Shown: positions 15,201 through 23,989, counted from the stretch's first letter. The stretch is DNA of 64,000 bases from Sinotaia quadrata (GCA_028829895.1 CM054178.1:68787835-68851834), one strand, 5' to 3'. Notes: generated by a model from the sequence alone, not told the origin. Numbers and translations are program-made.

Positions 15201-18200
15201 TTTGTGTGAATTCCAATTTTTAATGCTGTAAATATTTGGGAATTCATACGTTCGTGTAATGTTATATGTAACACACACGTGGACCACAATGTATATTTAA
15301 ATATAACCATATTTGAATTGTAAACGACACGATAGTCAAAGATTCTAAATTCAGAACCTTAAACAAAGAAACATGTGCTTGGGTTTTGCGAATATAGACG
15401 CAAATAGTTACAGAGCCCAAATCCTTTGTTTCAGCCGGGTTCTTATGTTATCCCTCTCTACCTTTGTACTTCTTGAGTCGTACACCGACTCGGGTGTCTT
15501 CATGACCCATACGTGAACTATGCAGAAGTACCTCGTGTTAACTACGGTTAACGATTCGTCGCAAGTACATTAGCGATGCAGTAATTGAGTGGACATTGAC
15601 TGTTATGCTATGCAGTACTGACGATGAGCCAAAGTGATGTGGACCAGTTCTAACCAGTTGAACCCCACGTGCGACCAAGAGTGTAGTTAAGTATATCTAC
15701 CAGGGTCCAGAATCAAGTGACTATTTGGCAAGATAATTCTCGTTAGAACTTTTAACAAAGACGGTAAAATGAGAGAATAACGCTGTGTAGAATTAAGACG
15801 TCGTGCTCGTGATTAATCGTTGCTGTTAATTGTTAAACTTATTAAATCTTATTTCATTTTGTTAAGAACCTCTTTTTGTAGTAATTTGTATGCATATAGA
15901 CCAAAGTATGAGGATTGGATGGGGGCTGTCTGAGCTAAACGGATGACGTAATGAATGCATATGAATCTAAGAGAGTTTTTAACGATTTCCAATCTAGCTA
16001 ATGTACGCAAATTATCAGTTTCGTAAATCTGTGATCTAGACTACAAAGATGCATTTTTAATTTAGTCGAATGATGATTTGAGCAACCAGTCTGTTTAGGT
16101 TAAACGAGAGGGAATTAATTTAAATAGTAAATTAAAGTTCTATAATTTCCTAAGCAGGGTCTCTAAATAAATACTGGAAACGTAACACATACTGATAAGT
16201 ACTTTTACTTTTTATTTCTCTTAAAGTTAACATGAACCCTTTTGGCCAAGATTTCTATCTAACAGTATGAAATACTCTTACCAAATAATCCTACTTTATG
16301 CACATCTAGCTGCATGATAAAAAAATATTTGAAAAGAACTTCAAGCAATTAGGCATGGTATAAAGGGGTGGAACAAACACTATTTTATAGATGAGGTCAA
16401 TTTCATACCTGCTAGGACCTGATGCTCCAAATTCCTGTGGAGGCATATTTCCTCCCATATCATGTGCTGCTCCACGTCCCCATCCTGGATGTGGTCCTCC
16501 AGCCCCTGGCATTTGCATATGACTGGGTCCACCACCACCCCGACCTCCATTATATGGCATGTCATAGTGCTGATACGCATCATCCCTAAAATAGAATGAT
16601 TAGAAATTATTTTTAAATCACAGACATTCATATTACCAATCAATATACTACTTAATAAGTTTTATATGTTAAAAATGCTACAGATAATTTGTTTTTATTT
16701 GTTGAGTATAGCTTATTAGAATATAAATCAGTCAGATCTCTAATGCCACTATATGAAACATGTCTAAGATTTTTAAAAAAAACACTATTATCAGCTCACC
16801 AATCTCGCCTCATGCGCTTGACCTGATGCTGGGGCATCTCATGTCGGGCAGGACTGAAGCGTTCTCGCCGTCTTGTATCGTACTGTTCTCTTCCATACAT
16901 TTCTCGCCTTTCTCGTGCATTTCGACTATTATTCCATATTTCTCTTGACCGAACATTCTGTCGACTGCTATAAAATCATAATAACAGTATATTTTGGCCA
17001 CTAAGTTTAAAGGTTCACAAATAAATGTCACTAAATTAATTTCGGATGGAGGACCACTGCTTGACACCCAAGGTCAATAAACTGTTACTTCTGCATGCAA
17101 TGTTCAGAATGTGACAGTGAATCAGCATAACATCTAATCTTGCCACGTTTTACATATCTGATCTTTCATACAGGTGAAAAGTAACCAATATGATTGTGTG
17201 TATGTGTGTAAGAGAGAAAAGGTAAATAATTATATTTTTTTATTTTTTAAAAAATAGAATTTATGCAAGTCTGTGTATTATATGCATTATTATATATTAT
17301 ACCAATAGTATTATAATAATTTTTCTCCACTGTGGTAAATACAGCAATGCTTCCATTCATACAACAAACTATTGTGGGTAACTGGTACACATCTGTGGAA
17401 TGCCATAATCATGATAATGTCGTTTATTCGTGATACTTTACTTCCTTTTCATCCTTTACTTTAGCTCAAGTTTACTTCAATATTAAAATGATAATAGAAT
17501 CCAAGTACAAGTGCAATTTTTACATCTGATATAATGCTGAACATTTATTATAAATAATTAAGTACTAGAAACGGTTTTAATTTCAACTGGTACTTGAAAG
17601 TGTATGTGTATGAAGGGAGATTCTTGGTGCTCTAAATATGAAAAATAAATAATACAGAGACCACATCTCTTCAGTAAAGAATTAAAATTCCTGCTGATGT
17701 ATTTATGAAATGGGCACACAATGAAGCTTTGGGGTACAAATAAATGCATTTTTAATATTTTAAGCATGAAAAATAAAACAGTAAGCAACTACTCAGTGAT
17801 TATTAAATGTCTCGCTGATGAATTTATTATATGAAGCATCATTACATATTTAAGTATTTATCAATGTGGTTTCATTTGCATTTAAAGTTTCACAGAGCTG
17901 TGTTTATGTTTTAAACCTGGGCTAGTAAGGGCAGAAAACCATGTGAAATACATTCAAGAATATAAACATCATGATTAGGCTTATATATTAAAAACATTAT
18001 CTTTAAATATGATACTTTGTTTATTACTTAACATTATCACTGCAGTATAATAACTTAGCCCGTTATATGCTTGGTTAAAAAAAAAGAATAGAGCTTATTT
18101 TATGATGGATGATAATTTTGTTACTGGAAGACAAATAAGGTTTTCACGTAATGAAGTTACAGATTTTACAGATTTATGTAACATTTAAAATAAATATGTA

Positions 18201-18960
18201 TCCAGATTAAGTTAATAAGTTAAGTTAATAAAGAAAACATATTTGCTGTAAGGAGATAATTATATTACTTATTTTAAAATATTTTTCTCTGGTAAAATAT
18301 ATATTTCAACCTTACTTTCTAAGTTTTCAACAGACATATGTTTTTGCCTATTTCAAACTCCTTTAACATCAACATTTCTAAAGAAATGACATAAATCTTG
18401 AAAGCAAGGCTCTACTAAGGGTAGCTTTGTTATCACTCTGCTGACATAGCATGCAGATCTAGCATTCAAAAAGATCATGTGATACACATGCTTTTGTGTA
18501 CTAAAACAAGAACAGGCTAAATAGCTGATTTCTTACAACTTATACTTCTTTAAAAACCTGATTTATTCGATTGCTTGTTTTTACTTGATAACAAAATTTA
18601 ACTTGAAAATGGATCGACATGGTATTTAAAAAAAACAATTCTTAACTTAAAGAGTATATACTTTATATATGACTGATTATAATTTTAGCTACCTTGTGTA
18701 CTCAAAGCCAGATTTTTCTGCAAACGAGATAGGTCATATAAATAAAAGCATCAAATTACATCTACTATTCCCCAATTAAACAAACTTAAGCTGATTCCAC
18801 ATTTTGTCAACAAAAAAAAAAGGGAAAAAGGTTATAATCTTAATTACCGATCTTCCCATGATTCCCTACGTCGTTCTTCTCTACGATCATAATCATTTCG
18901 TTCTCGTCTGAACTTGTCTCTACCTTTTCTTCTGTCATAATCATCATCACTGTCAGCCAT
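105..18960 (-). CDS. SRRT: SRRT/ARS2, N-terminal part, six coding exons (gene span, 3' part outside window)
   Basis: Joining 18848-18960, 16800-16964, 16409-16585, 6964-7137, 1148-1317 and 105-222 on the minus strand gives 917 nt, 305 codons with no stop, all with GT/AG borders and matching phases (2,2,2,2,1, then 2). The product starts [20 protein letters not shown], close to the acidic then Arg-rich start of animal ARS2. It continues with [11 protein letters not shown] and KRMRRDWDD, a Gly-rich segment, and a conserved helical region ([59 protein letters not shown]). ARS2 proteins bind the nuclear cap-binding complex and link capped transcripts to microRNA processing, 3'-end formation and RNA decay. 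Only about the first third of a normal ARS2 (roughly 870 residues in vertebrates) is here; the RRM-like, zinc-finger and C-terminal parts would lie left of base 1. Recognition rests on remembered family sequence. Confidence 0.95.
223..1147 (-). other. SRRT intron between coding exons 5 and 6
   Basis: 925 bp, AT-rich. Its only recognisable content is the 52-bp tandem repeat at about 367-690. Confidence 0.7.
367..690. repeat. 52-bp minisatellite in SRRT intron
   Basis: A unit containing AAGTATTTTGATTAATTCAA is repeated about six times. The central three copies are nearly identical with a 52-bp period (AACTCAAATAAGG at 492, 544 and 596); the outer copies are degenerate. Confidence 0.85.
1148..1317 (-). 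CDS. SRRT: SRRT coding exon 5 (SKYHPEE core helix region)
   Basis: 170 nt, about residues 210-267. The acceptor is GAAACACAG|GTTC and the donor GCAG|GTATTT. It encodes [27 protein letters not shown] and [15 protein letters not shown], matching the ARS2 core in order. It ends in phase 1, and the leftover G plus CT from the next exon makes the Ala of the conserved DAAVIK sequence, which confirms the junction. Confidence 0.96.
3175..3560. repeat. Approximately 70-bp degenerate minisatellite
   Basis: About five copies of a unit containing GATAGGTTGGTTTAACACTT and GATAATGCTATATTGGCTGG, with indels between copies. Confidence 0.8.
5288..5560. repeat. Diverged tandem duplication, possible decayed coding sequence on the minus strand
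   Basis: Two related blocks, about 5,288-5,400 and 5,435-5,545, share CAGCCCAAATG/CAGGCCAAATG, a GGATCA/GGGTCA segment and TATC(T/G)AAAGCAAT. Read on the minus strand both give YCFRYL followed by DPSNF and a Lys-His-X-X-Phe-Gly-Leu pattern. The right-hand copy is open over about 45 codons; the left-hand one needs a frame change. The pattern faintly resembles the N-terminal arm of an MBT repeat (aromatic, YL, acidic, Pro), but no full domain follows. A decayed gene or mobile-element fragment is as likely. Confidence 0.3.
6964..7137 (-). CDS. SRRT: SRRT coding exon 4 (start of conserved helical core)
   Basis: 174 nt, about residues 152-210. The acceptor is TTGCATTTTCAG and the donor GAATG|GTAGGC. 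It contains [32 protein letters not shown] and [10 protein letters not shown], which align without gaps to human ARS2 residues of the same core. The intron separating it from exon 3 (7138-16408) is swollen by the LTR retrotransposon; without it that intron would be about 1.6 kb. Confidence 0.96.
7690..7990 (+). repeat. Interspersed repeat family C, copy 1
   Basis: About 300 bp containing GGGGGCTTGCTAAATATA, AAAGACGGATTTGTCTTCTC, GTGGAAGAGAGAAAACGTTT and CCAAGTGAGAGAG. Related copies occur at about 27,265-27,560 and 57,235-57,515 in the same orientation. The class is unknown; no terminal repeats or poly-A tail are obvious. Confidence 0.75.
7945..8155. repeat. Tandem duplication of about 105 bp
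   Basis: A block beginning TTATGGATGATTAATTAA and ending GAATTCAGT(C/A)GCGTATTTAA occurs twice in direct succession. The copies differ in the length of a TAA microsatellite and a few substitutions, pointing to a fairly recent duplication. Confidence 0.85.
8542..8546. other. Target-site duplication, left copy
   Basis: CATAC directly before the 5' LTR, repeated at 16188-16192 directly after the 3' LTR. A 5-bp duplication is typical of retroviral-type integrases. Confidence 0.92.
8547..10220 (+). repeat. 5' LTR (1,674 bp)
   Basis: It begins TGTCACAGTCTGATAAAAAT and ends GGAAACGTAACA. AATAAA at 10199-10204, 16 bp before the end, is a candidate polyadenylation signal. TATATAA near 9,061 is a candidate TATA box; the U3/R/U5 borders are not known. 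Unusually long for a non-autonomous element. Confidence 0.97.
10221..10829 (+). other. Retrotransposon leader between 5' LTR and ORF
   Basis: 609 bp without a long ORF. Apart from the primer-binding site nothing is recognised. Such a long leader could carry a packaging signal, but no motif shows it. Confidence 0.6.
10223..10240 (+). other. Primer-binding site for reverse transcription
   Basis: TGGTGCCTCGTCCGTGGA begins two bases after the 5' LTR. Its complement ends in CCA, preceded by a discriminator base, a 7-nt acceptor strand ACGAGGC and a plausible T-stem, so it has tRNA geometry. The implied tRNA 5' end, GCCTCGT, is the start I recall for animal elongator tRNA-Met. The T-stem does not match the vertebrate version, so the tRNA identity is tentative. 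Confidence 0.7.
10830..13829 (+). CDS. 999-aa retrotransposon protein, gag-like N-terminus, no pol domains
   Basis: Single uninterrupted ORF; the ATG lies in AAGATGG context. Residues 1 to about 170 are highly charged (Glu, Lys, Arg) with heptad-like spacing, likely coiled coil ([16 protein letters not shown], then [19 protein letters not shown]). This resembles the start of some Ty3-type gag proteins in molluscs, from memory. From about residue 170 to the end the sequence is rich in Asp, Thr, Ser and Glu with many ETD/TDT motifs. It includes an internal duplication ([14 protein letters not shown] and [14 protein letters not shown], about residues 290-350). The C-terminus is [19 protein letters not shown] see no CCHC knuckle, YxDD, RNase H or integrase signature; the one D-T-G is in a hydrophilic context unlike a protease. 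Function unknown; a structural or packaging protein used with a helper's enzymes is one guess. Confidence 0.85.
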   Translation: MDLEQIIENLREEGSLIGYRTEEELTNYVRTELDRREKYEREMEQIEIEDDHLTTLIDLRIDERIGSLQLMEILKREQKIGISLEYKGEQLRIFILLALNEKEIEHREEIRSSISSRAKQLCDKDFRFKGEREAEIRDLTFEIRKLKKEKLRLMERKESLELEWLWTEIETESKIVGESDGTVDKLRQEGQAVNFDLPRSNTASVETDTQKLVALPNTADKVDSLIEDKNKCFDETITVQFANQFTETVGAPTKLDLETETRKDTVVKDLITRVEFGQTHTPLCTCDTLVDGLNAHDKIEADSIGCVPLRCDETSSNTVTDFSDRTNMHEKIEKGSISCVSLKGSDASTESTDRTVSLRESHENVLATKTETDTGRSRSPMIDVSHDVILEHKIIALCKVSSANTLTARETEVFDPDDNIGSITEEGNVPMINSFTSDDMTVVRAETEFFSKRDMEEDIVENCTRTKSSISNIGILETVDDNNACVLTCMHAVVGDMAEPSADKSLNGISDVDRSHGTWTTFIDSPVEIKECHEYVPKTETSGSKEEGVSLTDMFLGSLMISTECNPELIKDTVQMSDRTRSIDHENRSDGLITRVGGASGLLLTSDAETYDRGNSGSVAYNTQRVDMVMLFIVTGNIHCQLVTETDRISTIDSDDLMRRHIELTESVETDYVSSINGMVQGRQSVTLGEFKTEPLFIQPQESDLLASESDHTVTREYSSGELDNSRVTRETQTYVVRERDKLTDIMTVEHLVVNGLKQKTTSGMRYFTSVYDTIRRTEPPDLGEKLMLQFRYFRETSSRDRAHLRTYDVRLDAKWTHSRSDAIPMKDVECMRTRDVQCVQNDVTTDARNTKRANFHLRELSDKAKSDRFEILTSQSQCHSDTDRIQNVSRSLKLLDRVETSHAETDTTRNILNLTSTLGSFERDHDDKTLQGRTYQTRNEKSKLDMQYIAPHSDILTNRVRKKEYSCHAIDMLTHMDDDVYWGWNRTTKIVLGRIVQQ
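13830..14500 (+). other. Retrotransposon 3' non-coding region
   Basis: About 670 bp between the stop codon and the polypurine tract, T-rich, without a substantial ORF. I recognise no env-like sequence. Confidence 0.6.
14501..14513 (+). other. Polypurine tract
   Basis: AAAAGCAAGGGGG, all purine except one C, lies directly before the TG of the 3' LTR, the usual position of the plus-strand primer. Confidence 0.85.
14514..16187 (+). repeat. 3' LTR (1,674 bp)
   Basis: Same length as the 5' LTR, and identical in a by-eye comparison except at 14812 and 15465. It is followed by the second copy of the CATAC target duplication. Confidence 0.97.
16188..16192. other. Target-site duplication, right copy
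   Basis: CATAC directly after the 3' LTR, matching 8542-8546. Confidence 0.92.
16409..16585 (-). CDS. SRRT: SRRT coding exon 3 (Gly/Met/Pro-rich linker)
   Basis: 177 nt, about residues 93-152. The acceptor is CTATTTTAG|GG and the donor AGCAG|GTATGA. It starts by completing the Trp codon of the RRDWDD motif, then gives [16 protein letters not shown] and further Gly-, Met- and Pro-rich low-complexity sequence, like the Gly-rich stretch that follows RRDWDEH in vertebrate ARS2. The intron to exon 2 is only 214 bp. Confidence 0.92.
16800..16964 (-). CDS. SRRT: SRRT coding exon 2 (Arg-rich, RRERFSP segment)
   Basis: 165 nt in phase with its neighbours, about residues 38-93. It is rich in Arg and Glu and contains [12 protein letters not shown] and KRMRRDW, which match the corresponding human ARS2 segment closely. 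The donor is TTG|GTGAGC. The acceptor reads TAGCAG, a NAGNAG tandem; the distal AG is used here, and the proximal AG would add one serine in frame. Confidence 0.93.
16965..18847 (-). other. SRRT intron between coding exons 1 and 2
   Basis: 1,883 bp of AT-rich sequence (oligo-A/T runs, TTAAGTTAATAA repeats near 18,210). I see no mobile element, RNA gene or exon in it. Confidence 0.6.
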
Positions 18961-18983
18961 TGGTTGAAATCTTGTTAAGAGTG
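18848..18983 (-). CDS. SRRT: SRRT exon with start codon (coding 18848-18960)
   Basis: The ATG is 18958-18960 on the minus strand, preceded by a 23-nt untranslated stretch and a T-rich acceptor ending TTTTTTTAG at 18984, so the start codon is not in the first exon. It encodes 37 codons plus two bases: an acidic start (ADSDDDYD) then Arg/Glu-rich sequence. The donor is CG|GTAATT. The start is chosen because it matches the family's conserved N-terminus. Confidence 0.93.
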
Positions 18984-20742
18984 CTAAAAAAATAAATAGA
19001 AATGGAGAAAGAAATTAAGAAAAAGGTACAATATAAAAGTAATAACACACACACATGCACACAAGGAATATACACAAAAAAAACATTAATGGCTAATAAT
19101 AATTATTAATACTAATAATAGTTAAATCATTCTGTAAGTTGAATCAGTCAAATTGTACAATAAATTATTTCAAACATTTGAAGTAGCAAATTACCCTGAT
19201 TATCTGGGAACATGATATCCAGGCTGTAGATTTACAGAATTAACAGCAGAAACACTTGCAGTGTTTACTGCTGAGTACCCAACAAACACTGCTATGCTGC
19301 CATAAGCACAGTTCTAAAGTATACAGATTATAAATACAAATTATTTAAAAGAATGACCTGTTAGACAAGATGATTCCCTAATGCTCTCAAAATTTTGTAT
19401 TCCAAGCAATCATTGATTATACCTCTGCTGCAATTAAAGCTAACTTCTGACTTCCAAACCAAGAGAATAAGATGACTGGCAAACATAATTTAAGTTGCCA
19501 AATGATTCTGATAAAACTAAGGACTGCATGGGGCTGTTCATAATATGCAAAAACTGGCTTAAATAACTGGCTTTCTATTGCTCACAGATTTTCCCTTTTC
19601 TCTTCTTAAGTTCTTTAAAATAAAAAATGCATTTTTATTTTTATTATTAAGTCAAGATTAAGAACAGAGATCTGAACCTCTAAATGGAGGATATTACAAA
19701 ACAAAACAGCAACACCACTGTATCATCAGCATTAGCCAACAAGAATGTATAATGACATTAATAATATTCAAAATGAATATTTATTTTTCTATTTCTTAAC
19801 ATTTCTTTCAATTACAATGTCTGATCCTACCAACTAATGGTCTTCAATTTCCTATCACCTACTAATTTTACAATAAAATACTCACATGAAAAACTCATCT
19901 TAATTGTTGCAAAGTTTACACTTAAGAAGAACTAAATCACTTTACAGTTTACTTCATATCTCAATAAAAAAGCAAAATATTTATATATCTCTTTTCCCTC
20001 TCTCTCCCTCTGTTTTGTCACCATCTATAAAGTATAATATATGAGCATAATTATTAAAACTAAATTGATTTATTTTATTTGCATTTCAAGCCAGTATTGA
20101 ATATTTACTAGTCCCTTGTCTTTGTGTATGTAGTGAATCAAAAATAAACTTGACTGAATGCTTATGATTACTGAATTAAGTGAATAACTTGGAAATAAAA
20201 TATATTTTATCAATTTATGCCATTAAAAACTGAATTCATAATTCATATCTTGATTTTGTCCCTATACTTGGGCGTACTAAATATGATAAATAACAATGAT
20301 ATAATTATTAATTAATAATATTAATATAGTTTAAGAATGATATAGGCTTTTTTAGATGCAACGTAATAATACAAGCTTTTTACATAAATTTACCTAAGTT
20401 TTAATAACGTCTCAAAATTAAAATTATCATATTAAATTATACAAATTAATTATTGTGATAAGTACAAATACTAAGGCCACTTTCAGAAAATTAATACTAC
20501 TTTTACTGGTAATCGCGAAATTCAACCGGTTATACATACAGCAACCGGTCAAACAGGAAAGCGGAAAAAAACCACCTCTGATCGTCAAAAGATGAACTCA
20601 TTATCACAGCCCTATGTATGTTTTTAAGTTACACCTGAAACTTAAAGATTAACACTTTAAGGAAATAAAGAGCTAATATACATTTTAATACAAATCATCA
20701 AAACACGAAATAAAATAAAATATTAATAAGGGCTTTGTTTAC
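18984..20742 (-). other. SRRT 5'-untranslated intron, no recognised gene
   Basis: This is the inferred first intron between the probable non-coding exon and the ATG exon. The sequence is AT-rich with scattered short AC and TAA runs. Two AACCGGT-type motifs lie at 20524-20531 and about 20543-20549. Nothing else is recognised. Confidence 0.4.
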
Positions 20743-20830
20743 CGTTTTCAACAATACCATCGTGCCGGAAGTAAGTGATGGATGAGTTTCCGCTTAGGTT
20801 TGAGCCACCGAGTCTTTACGAAAACATCAG
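20743..20830 (-). promoter_or_regulatory. SRRT: Probable SRRT promoter and non-coding first exon
   Basis: The ATG exon of SRRT has a splice acceptor in front of it, so an upstream untranslated exon must exist. A good minus-strand donor, AACG|GTAAAC, ends a short CpG-containing segment at 20743. The sequence holds an ETS-type site CCGGAAGT at 20765-20772 (plus-strand reading), common at housekeeping start sites. The exact start site and right-hand limit are guesses. If transcription starts right of 20,760, the leader has an upstream ATG (20758-20760) opening an 8-codon reading frame that ends just after the splice. Confidence 0.45.
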
Positions 20831-20869
20831 AACATGGTGTGAGGTTACTCTCTTGATTTAACCTCACTG

Positions 20870-22980
20870 ATTAAACTAAATAAAAGACAGAGCTGAATAC
20901 GGTTCGTGGGAAAATATACTAATAAATTTATATTCATGCTTTTAGGTTACAATTCTGGCAATTTTTAAAAAGTTAAAATAAAAATGCATGTATAAAATGC
21001 AGATATTTGTAAAAAGAATTTAAATTAATGTGATAATGCTTTTTGTTTAATGTGCTTAATAAACCAGAGGTGGTGTATGTTTGTTCTGTTGGTTGGATTT
21101 AAATCTGGTAGTTAACGATTGTTTCTTGATTGAATCTCAAGCACTGACACTTTTGGGGTTGGAATTTCCTTTGTCTTTCCATTTCCTGAAGATCTTCATC
21201 TTGTCATCTATTGTCATAATCTTTTGCAGTTGCAAACTGCATTGTCATTCCATTTTAGTTTTACTTTTAGACATAACTTTATCTTCTTTAACCTAAACAT
21301 TAAAGACAATTTCTATAAATCCTATGTCCATAAACAATCTGAATTCTGTACACAATCAAATTATACAAAACATCCAAATGAGTGAAGTGAGACTGAGAGG
21401 CTTAATTTTTGCAGGAAAATCATCATGGATTAAAAAAAGAAGTCCTCTAGTGGGAACCCTAATCTAATAGAAGGGTTAAAGATAAGGTCACACTCTGTAT
21501 TAATTAAGCATAGAACATGTTTAATCAACATACCTGTAAATCATCCTATAAGATCACATAATTATGATATAATGATATACAAATAATATATTTTTTCTCC
21601 AGAATTGACATAATTTTCTTTAACAACCTTAAACTCTGGAACACCCTAACCCACTTATACAAGACAATATTTCATCCCTTTTGTAATCTGTTGAGAACAC
21701 TAATTAATTTTGCAGTGTAAGTATACTCATTTACATATTTCAATTAGATAGATGTGTCTATTACTAGATTCAATATCAGTTATCACTGACTTAGTGACTA
21801 CCATCACCGAGTATACTTCCATTGAAATGTTGGTGTGCAAGGGTGTCTGTGTAAACCGTTCCCCTTTTCTCTCCATGCTGTTAGTCTATTGCTGGCAGTT
21901 CAGCATACACATCTTTAAACTCTGGTCTAGATACCAATCAAAATCCATTGTTTTTTATGCCAACATTTACTCAAAGTCTGCACATGCACAAGTATTCTGT
22001 ACTTTCTTTATCTTAGCTAAAAATAGTATGGTTTGTTAGTGATAGTTAACATTAGGATGTCAACCAGTTCTCAAGTGACCTTGAGACTAAGAGTGCTGAA
22101 GCAATCTATGATGGCTAACAAAGTAACATCGTTATAGCTCTTTGAAAACTGTGTGCATTGTATTGTGTGGCTACAACCCATACTAAAAACCATTTAAAGT
22201 GGGTCATAACCTGTTTTTATAGTAATTCTTAAGATGAGAAAATTCATAACTGTTGGCTCTTTACCTGTGACTCTACCTCTTAAGTTCTGGCTTAAAGTAC
22301 AAGCTATCATCACCAGACTTATGTTTTCAGATTTGGCCATCTTTATATCATCCTAGACTAAACTGTCATCTGCCCTTTCTCAGCCAGTAACTCTGCCTGG
22401 GAAGATACATGTCCTCTGCAAGACTAGGCTGTTTGTCAAAATGTCTCCACCAAGGGGAAGCATTGCAGTTTTGCAGTATTATATAGTTCTGGAGAGTAGA
22501 GATTCTTTTATAAATTGATTCTCATTACTGCCTATGCTCAGATATAAGCTAAAGACTGTTATTTTAAATGGGTGTGATTATATTTCTATCATGCATGAGA
22601 GGGAAGTTTATAATTTAAATAATGTCATACATACATACACACACACACACAAAGCCTGTTTACAACAAATTAAATGAAAGGTAATATCTGTGCCTCTTAT
22701 AAGGTGTTTATATTGGCTTGACAAAATATATGGCATCATGCTTCAGATGCACTTAGCTGAGGGCTACATTTTTGTTTCAACCTCCATCAGTGATTTAATG
22801 TCCACATATAATTCCCCTTCTCCAGATCAATTAAATCCTCTTGATTCATTGGTGTCCTATTGACCTAAAGTGCAATCAGATATACTAGTCCACTTTAAGC
22901 TAAGTTGGGGATTTCAGTTCAGTTCTCAATAGCCTCATCAGCTTGGATTTTTATTTTCATGTTGTGCAAATATTCTTTCA
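20870..22980. other. No recognised gene
   Basis: About 2.1 kb of moderately AT-rich sequence upstream of SRRT. Small open frames exist (for example 21,081-21,296 and 21,752-22,039) but lack recognisable motifs. A short AC run sits near 22,637-22,651. Confidence 0.5.
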
Positions 22981-23001
22981 TTTTTTTCACCCTGGCATTA
23001 A

Positions 23002-23005
<4 letters not shown>

Positions 23006-23032
<27 letters not shown>
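23006..23032. repeat. (GT)n microsatellite
   Basis: About 13 uninterrupted GT units. Confidence 0.9.
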
Positions 23033-23244
23033 CATATCTAGGGACATTATGGATAACATACTGGTGTTGAAGTTGCTGTTAAAACATCTTAGTGGTCTGA
23101 CACTTGTCCTTGGGGAAGATTTTAAAAATTTTCATCCCCTCTCTTCCATTCTCCTGCTCACATCCCATAAAACGACTGAAGAGAGAGGGGGGTGAAGGGG
23201 AGAGAGACTAGGGAAATATGAGAAAAAAAGGGGTTCCAAGAATG

Positions 23245-23455
23245 CTTGCAAACGAGAGAGAGAGAAGTTAGAAGGGTAGATGAGAGAGAGAAGTTAGAAA
23301 GATGGACAAGAGAGAGAAGTTAGAAGGGTAGCTGAGAAAGAGAAGTTAGAAAGATGGACAAGAGAGAGAAGTTAGAAGGGTAGATGAGAGAGAGAGAAGT
23401 TAGAAAGATGGACAAGAGAGAGAAGTTAAAAGGGTAGATGAGAGAGAGACAGGTT
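23245..23455. repeat. Purine-rich minisatellite
   Basis: Alternating units GAGAGAGAAGTTAGAAGGGTAG and GATGGACAAGAGAGAGAAGTTAG repeated four to five times; one strand is almost all purine. Confidence 0.8.
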
Positions 23456-23989
23456 CATCTCTAATTGATGACAACAGAGCCAAGTGAACTCAAATCACAC
23501 AATCAATAATCAACCAGAGGGATAAAAATCAGATAAACAATCGCTAGCATTGTGACAGTAAATAGACGGTCTTGGTTGACCTGTGTTATTGGAAATAGAA
23601 TGTTATTGTTTTCTTTTTATTGTTATTATTAAATCTTCTTTTTCTTACTATCTTAAAACGACATTTTGGTTAATTTGTTAATGTGACTGACAAGAGTTGG
23701 CTGGGGGGTTCTGAGCTGGAAATATACGGATGTTTTTATAAATCATAATTAATCATAGGGGAAAGATAATGTTGCTAACTCGAGGCATATTTAATTTGTC
23801 TCTCGCTGTGTAAGGGTCCCAAAGAATGGGTCTGACATAGAGATTAAAGTATACATTAGGTCGTGTGGTCTCTTGTCAGTATTAGAGCTAAAATAATAAA
23901 TTTAATGATTAATAATTTTGAGTTTGATACTGTGACAGGATTAAATAAAAACCAGCATGTGACAATGATTGTTATCTTGTTTAGAACGA

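Larger units (their letters stand above)
8547..16187 (+). mobile_element. Complete, young, apparently non-autonomous LTR retrotransposon
   Basis: 7,641 bp: 1,674-bp LTR, 609-bp leader, one 999-codon ORF, 684-bp 3' region, 1,674-bp LTR. The LTRs start TG and end CA. A 5-bp target duplication CATAC flanks the element (8542-8546 and 16188-16192). A primer-binding-site-like sequence follows the 5' LTR after two bases, and a polypurine tract directly abuts the 3' LTR. I found two differences between the LTRs (8845 T versus 14812 C; 9498 C versus 15465 T), about 0.12%, so insertion was recent. The internal region has no recognisable gag-pol apart from a possible gag-like N-terminus, so mobility would need enzymes from a partner element. 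It lies antisense in a SRRT intron. LTR class cannot be settled without pol; Ty3-like is a guess from the gag-like start and 5-bp duplication. Confidence 0.95.
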
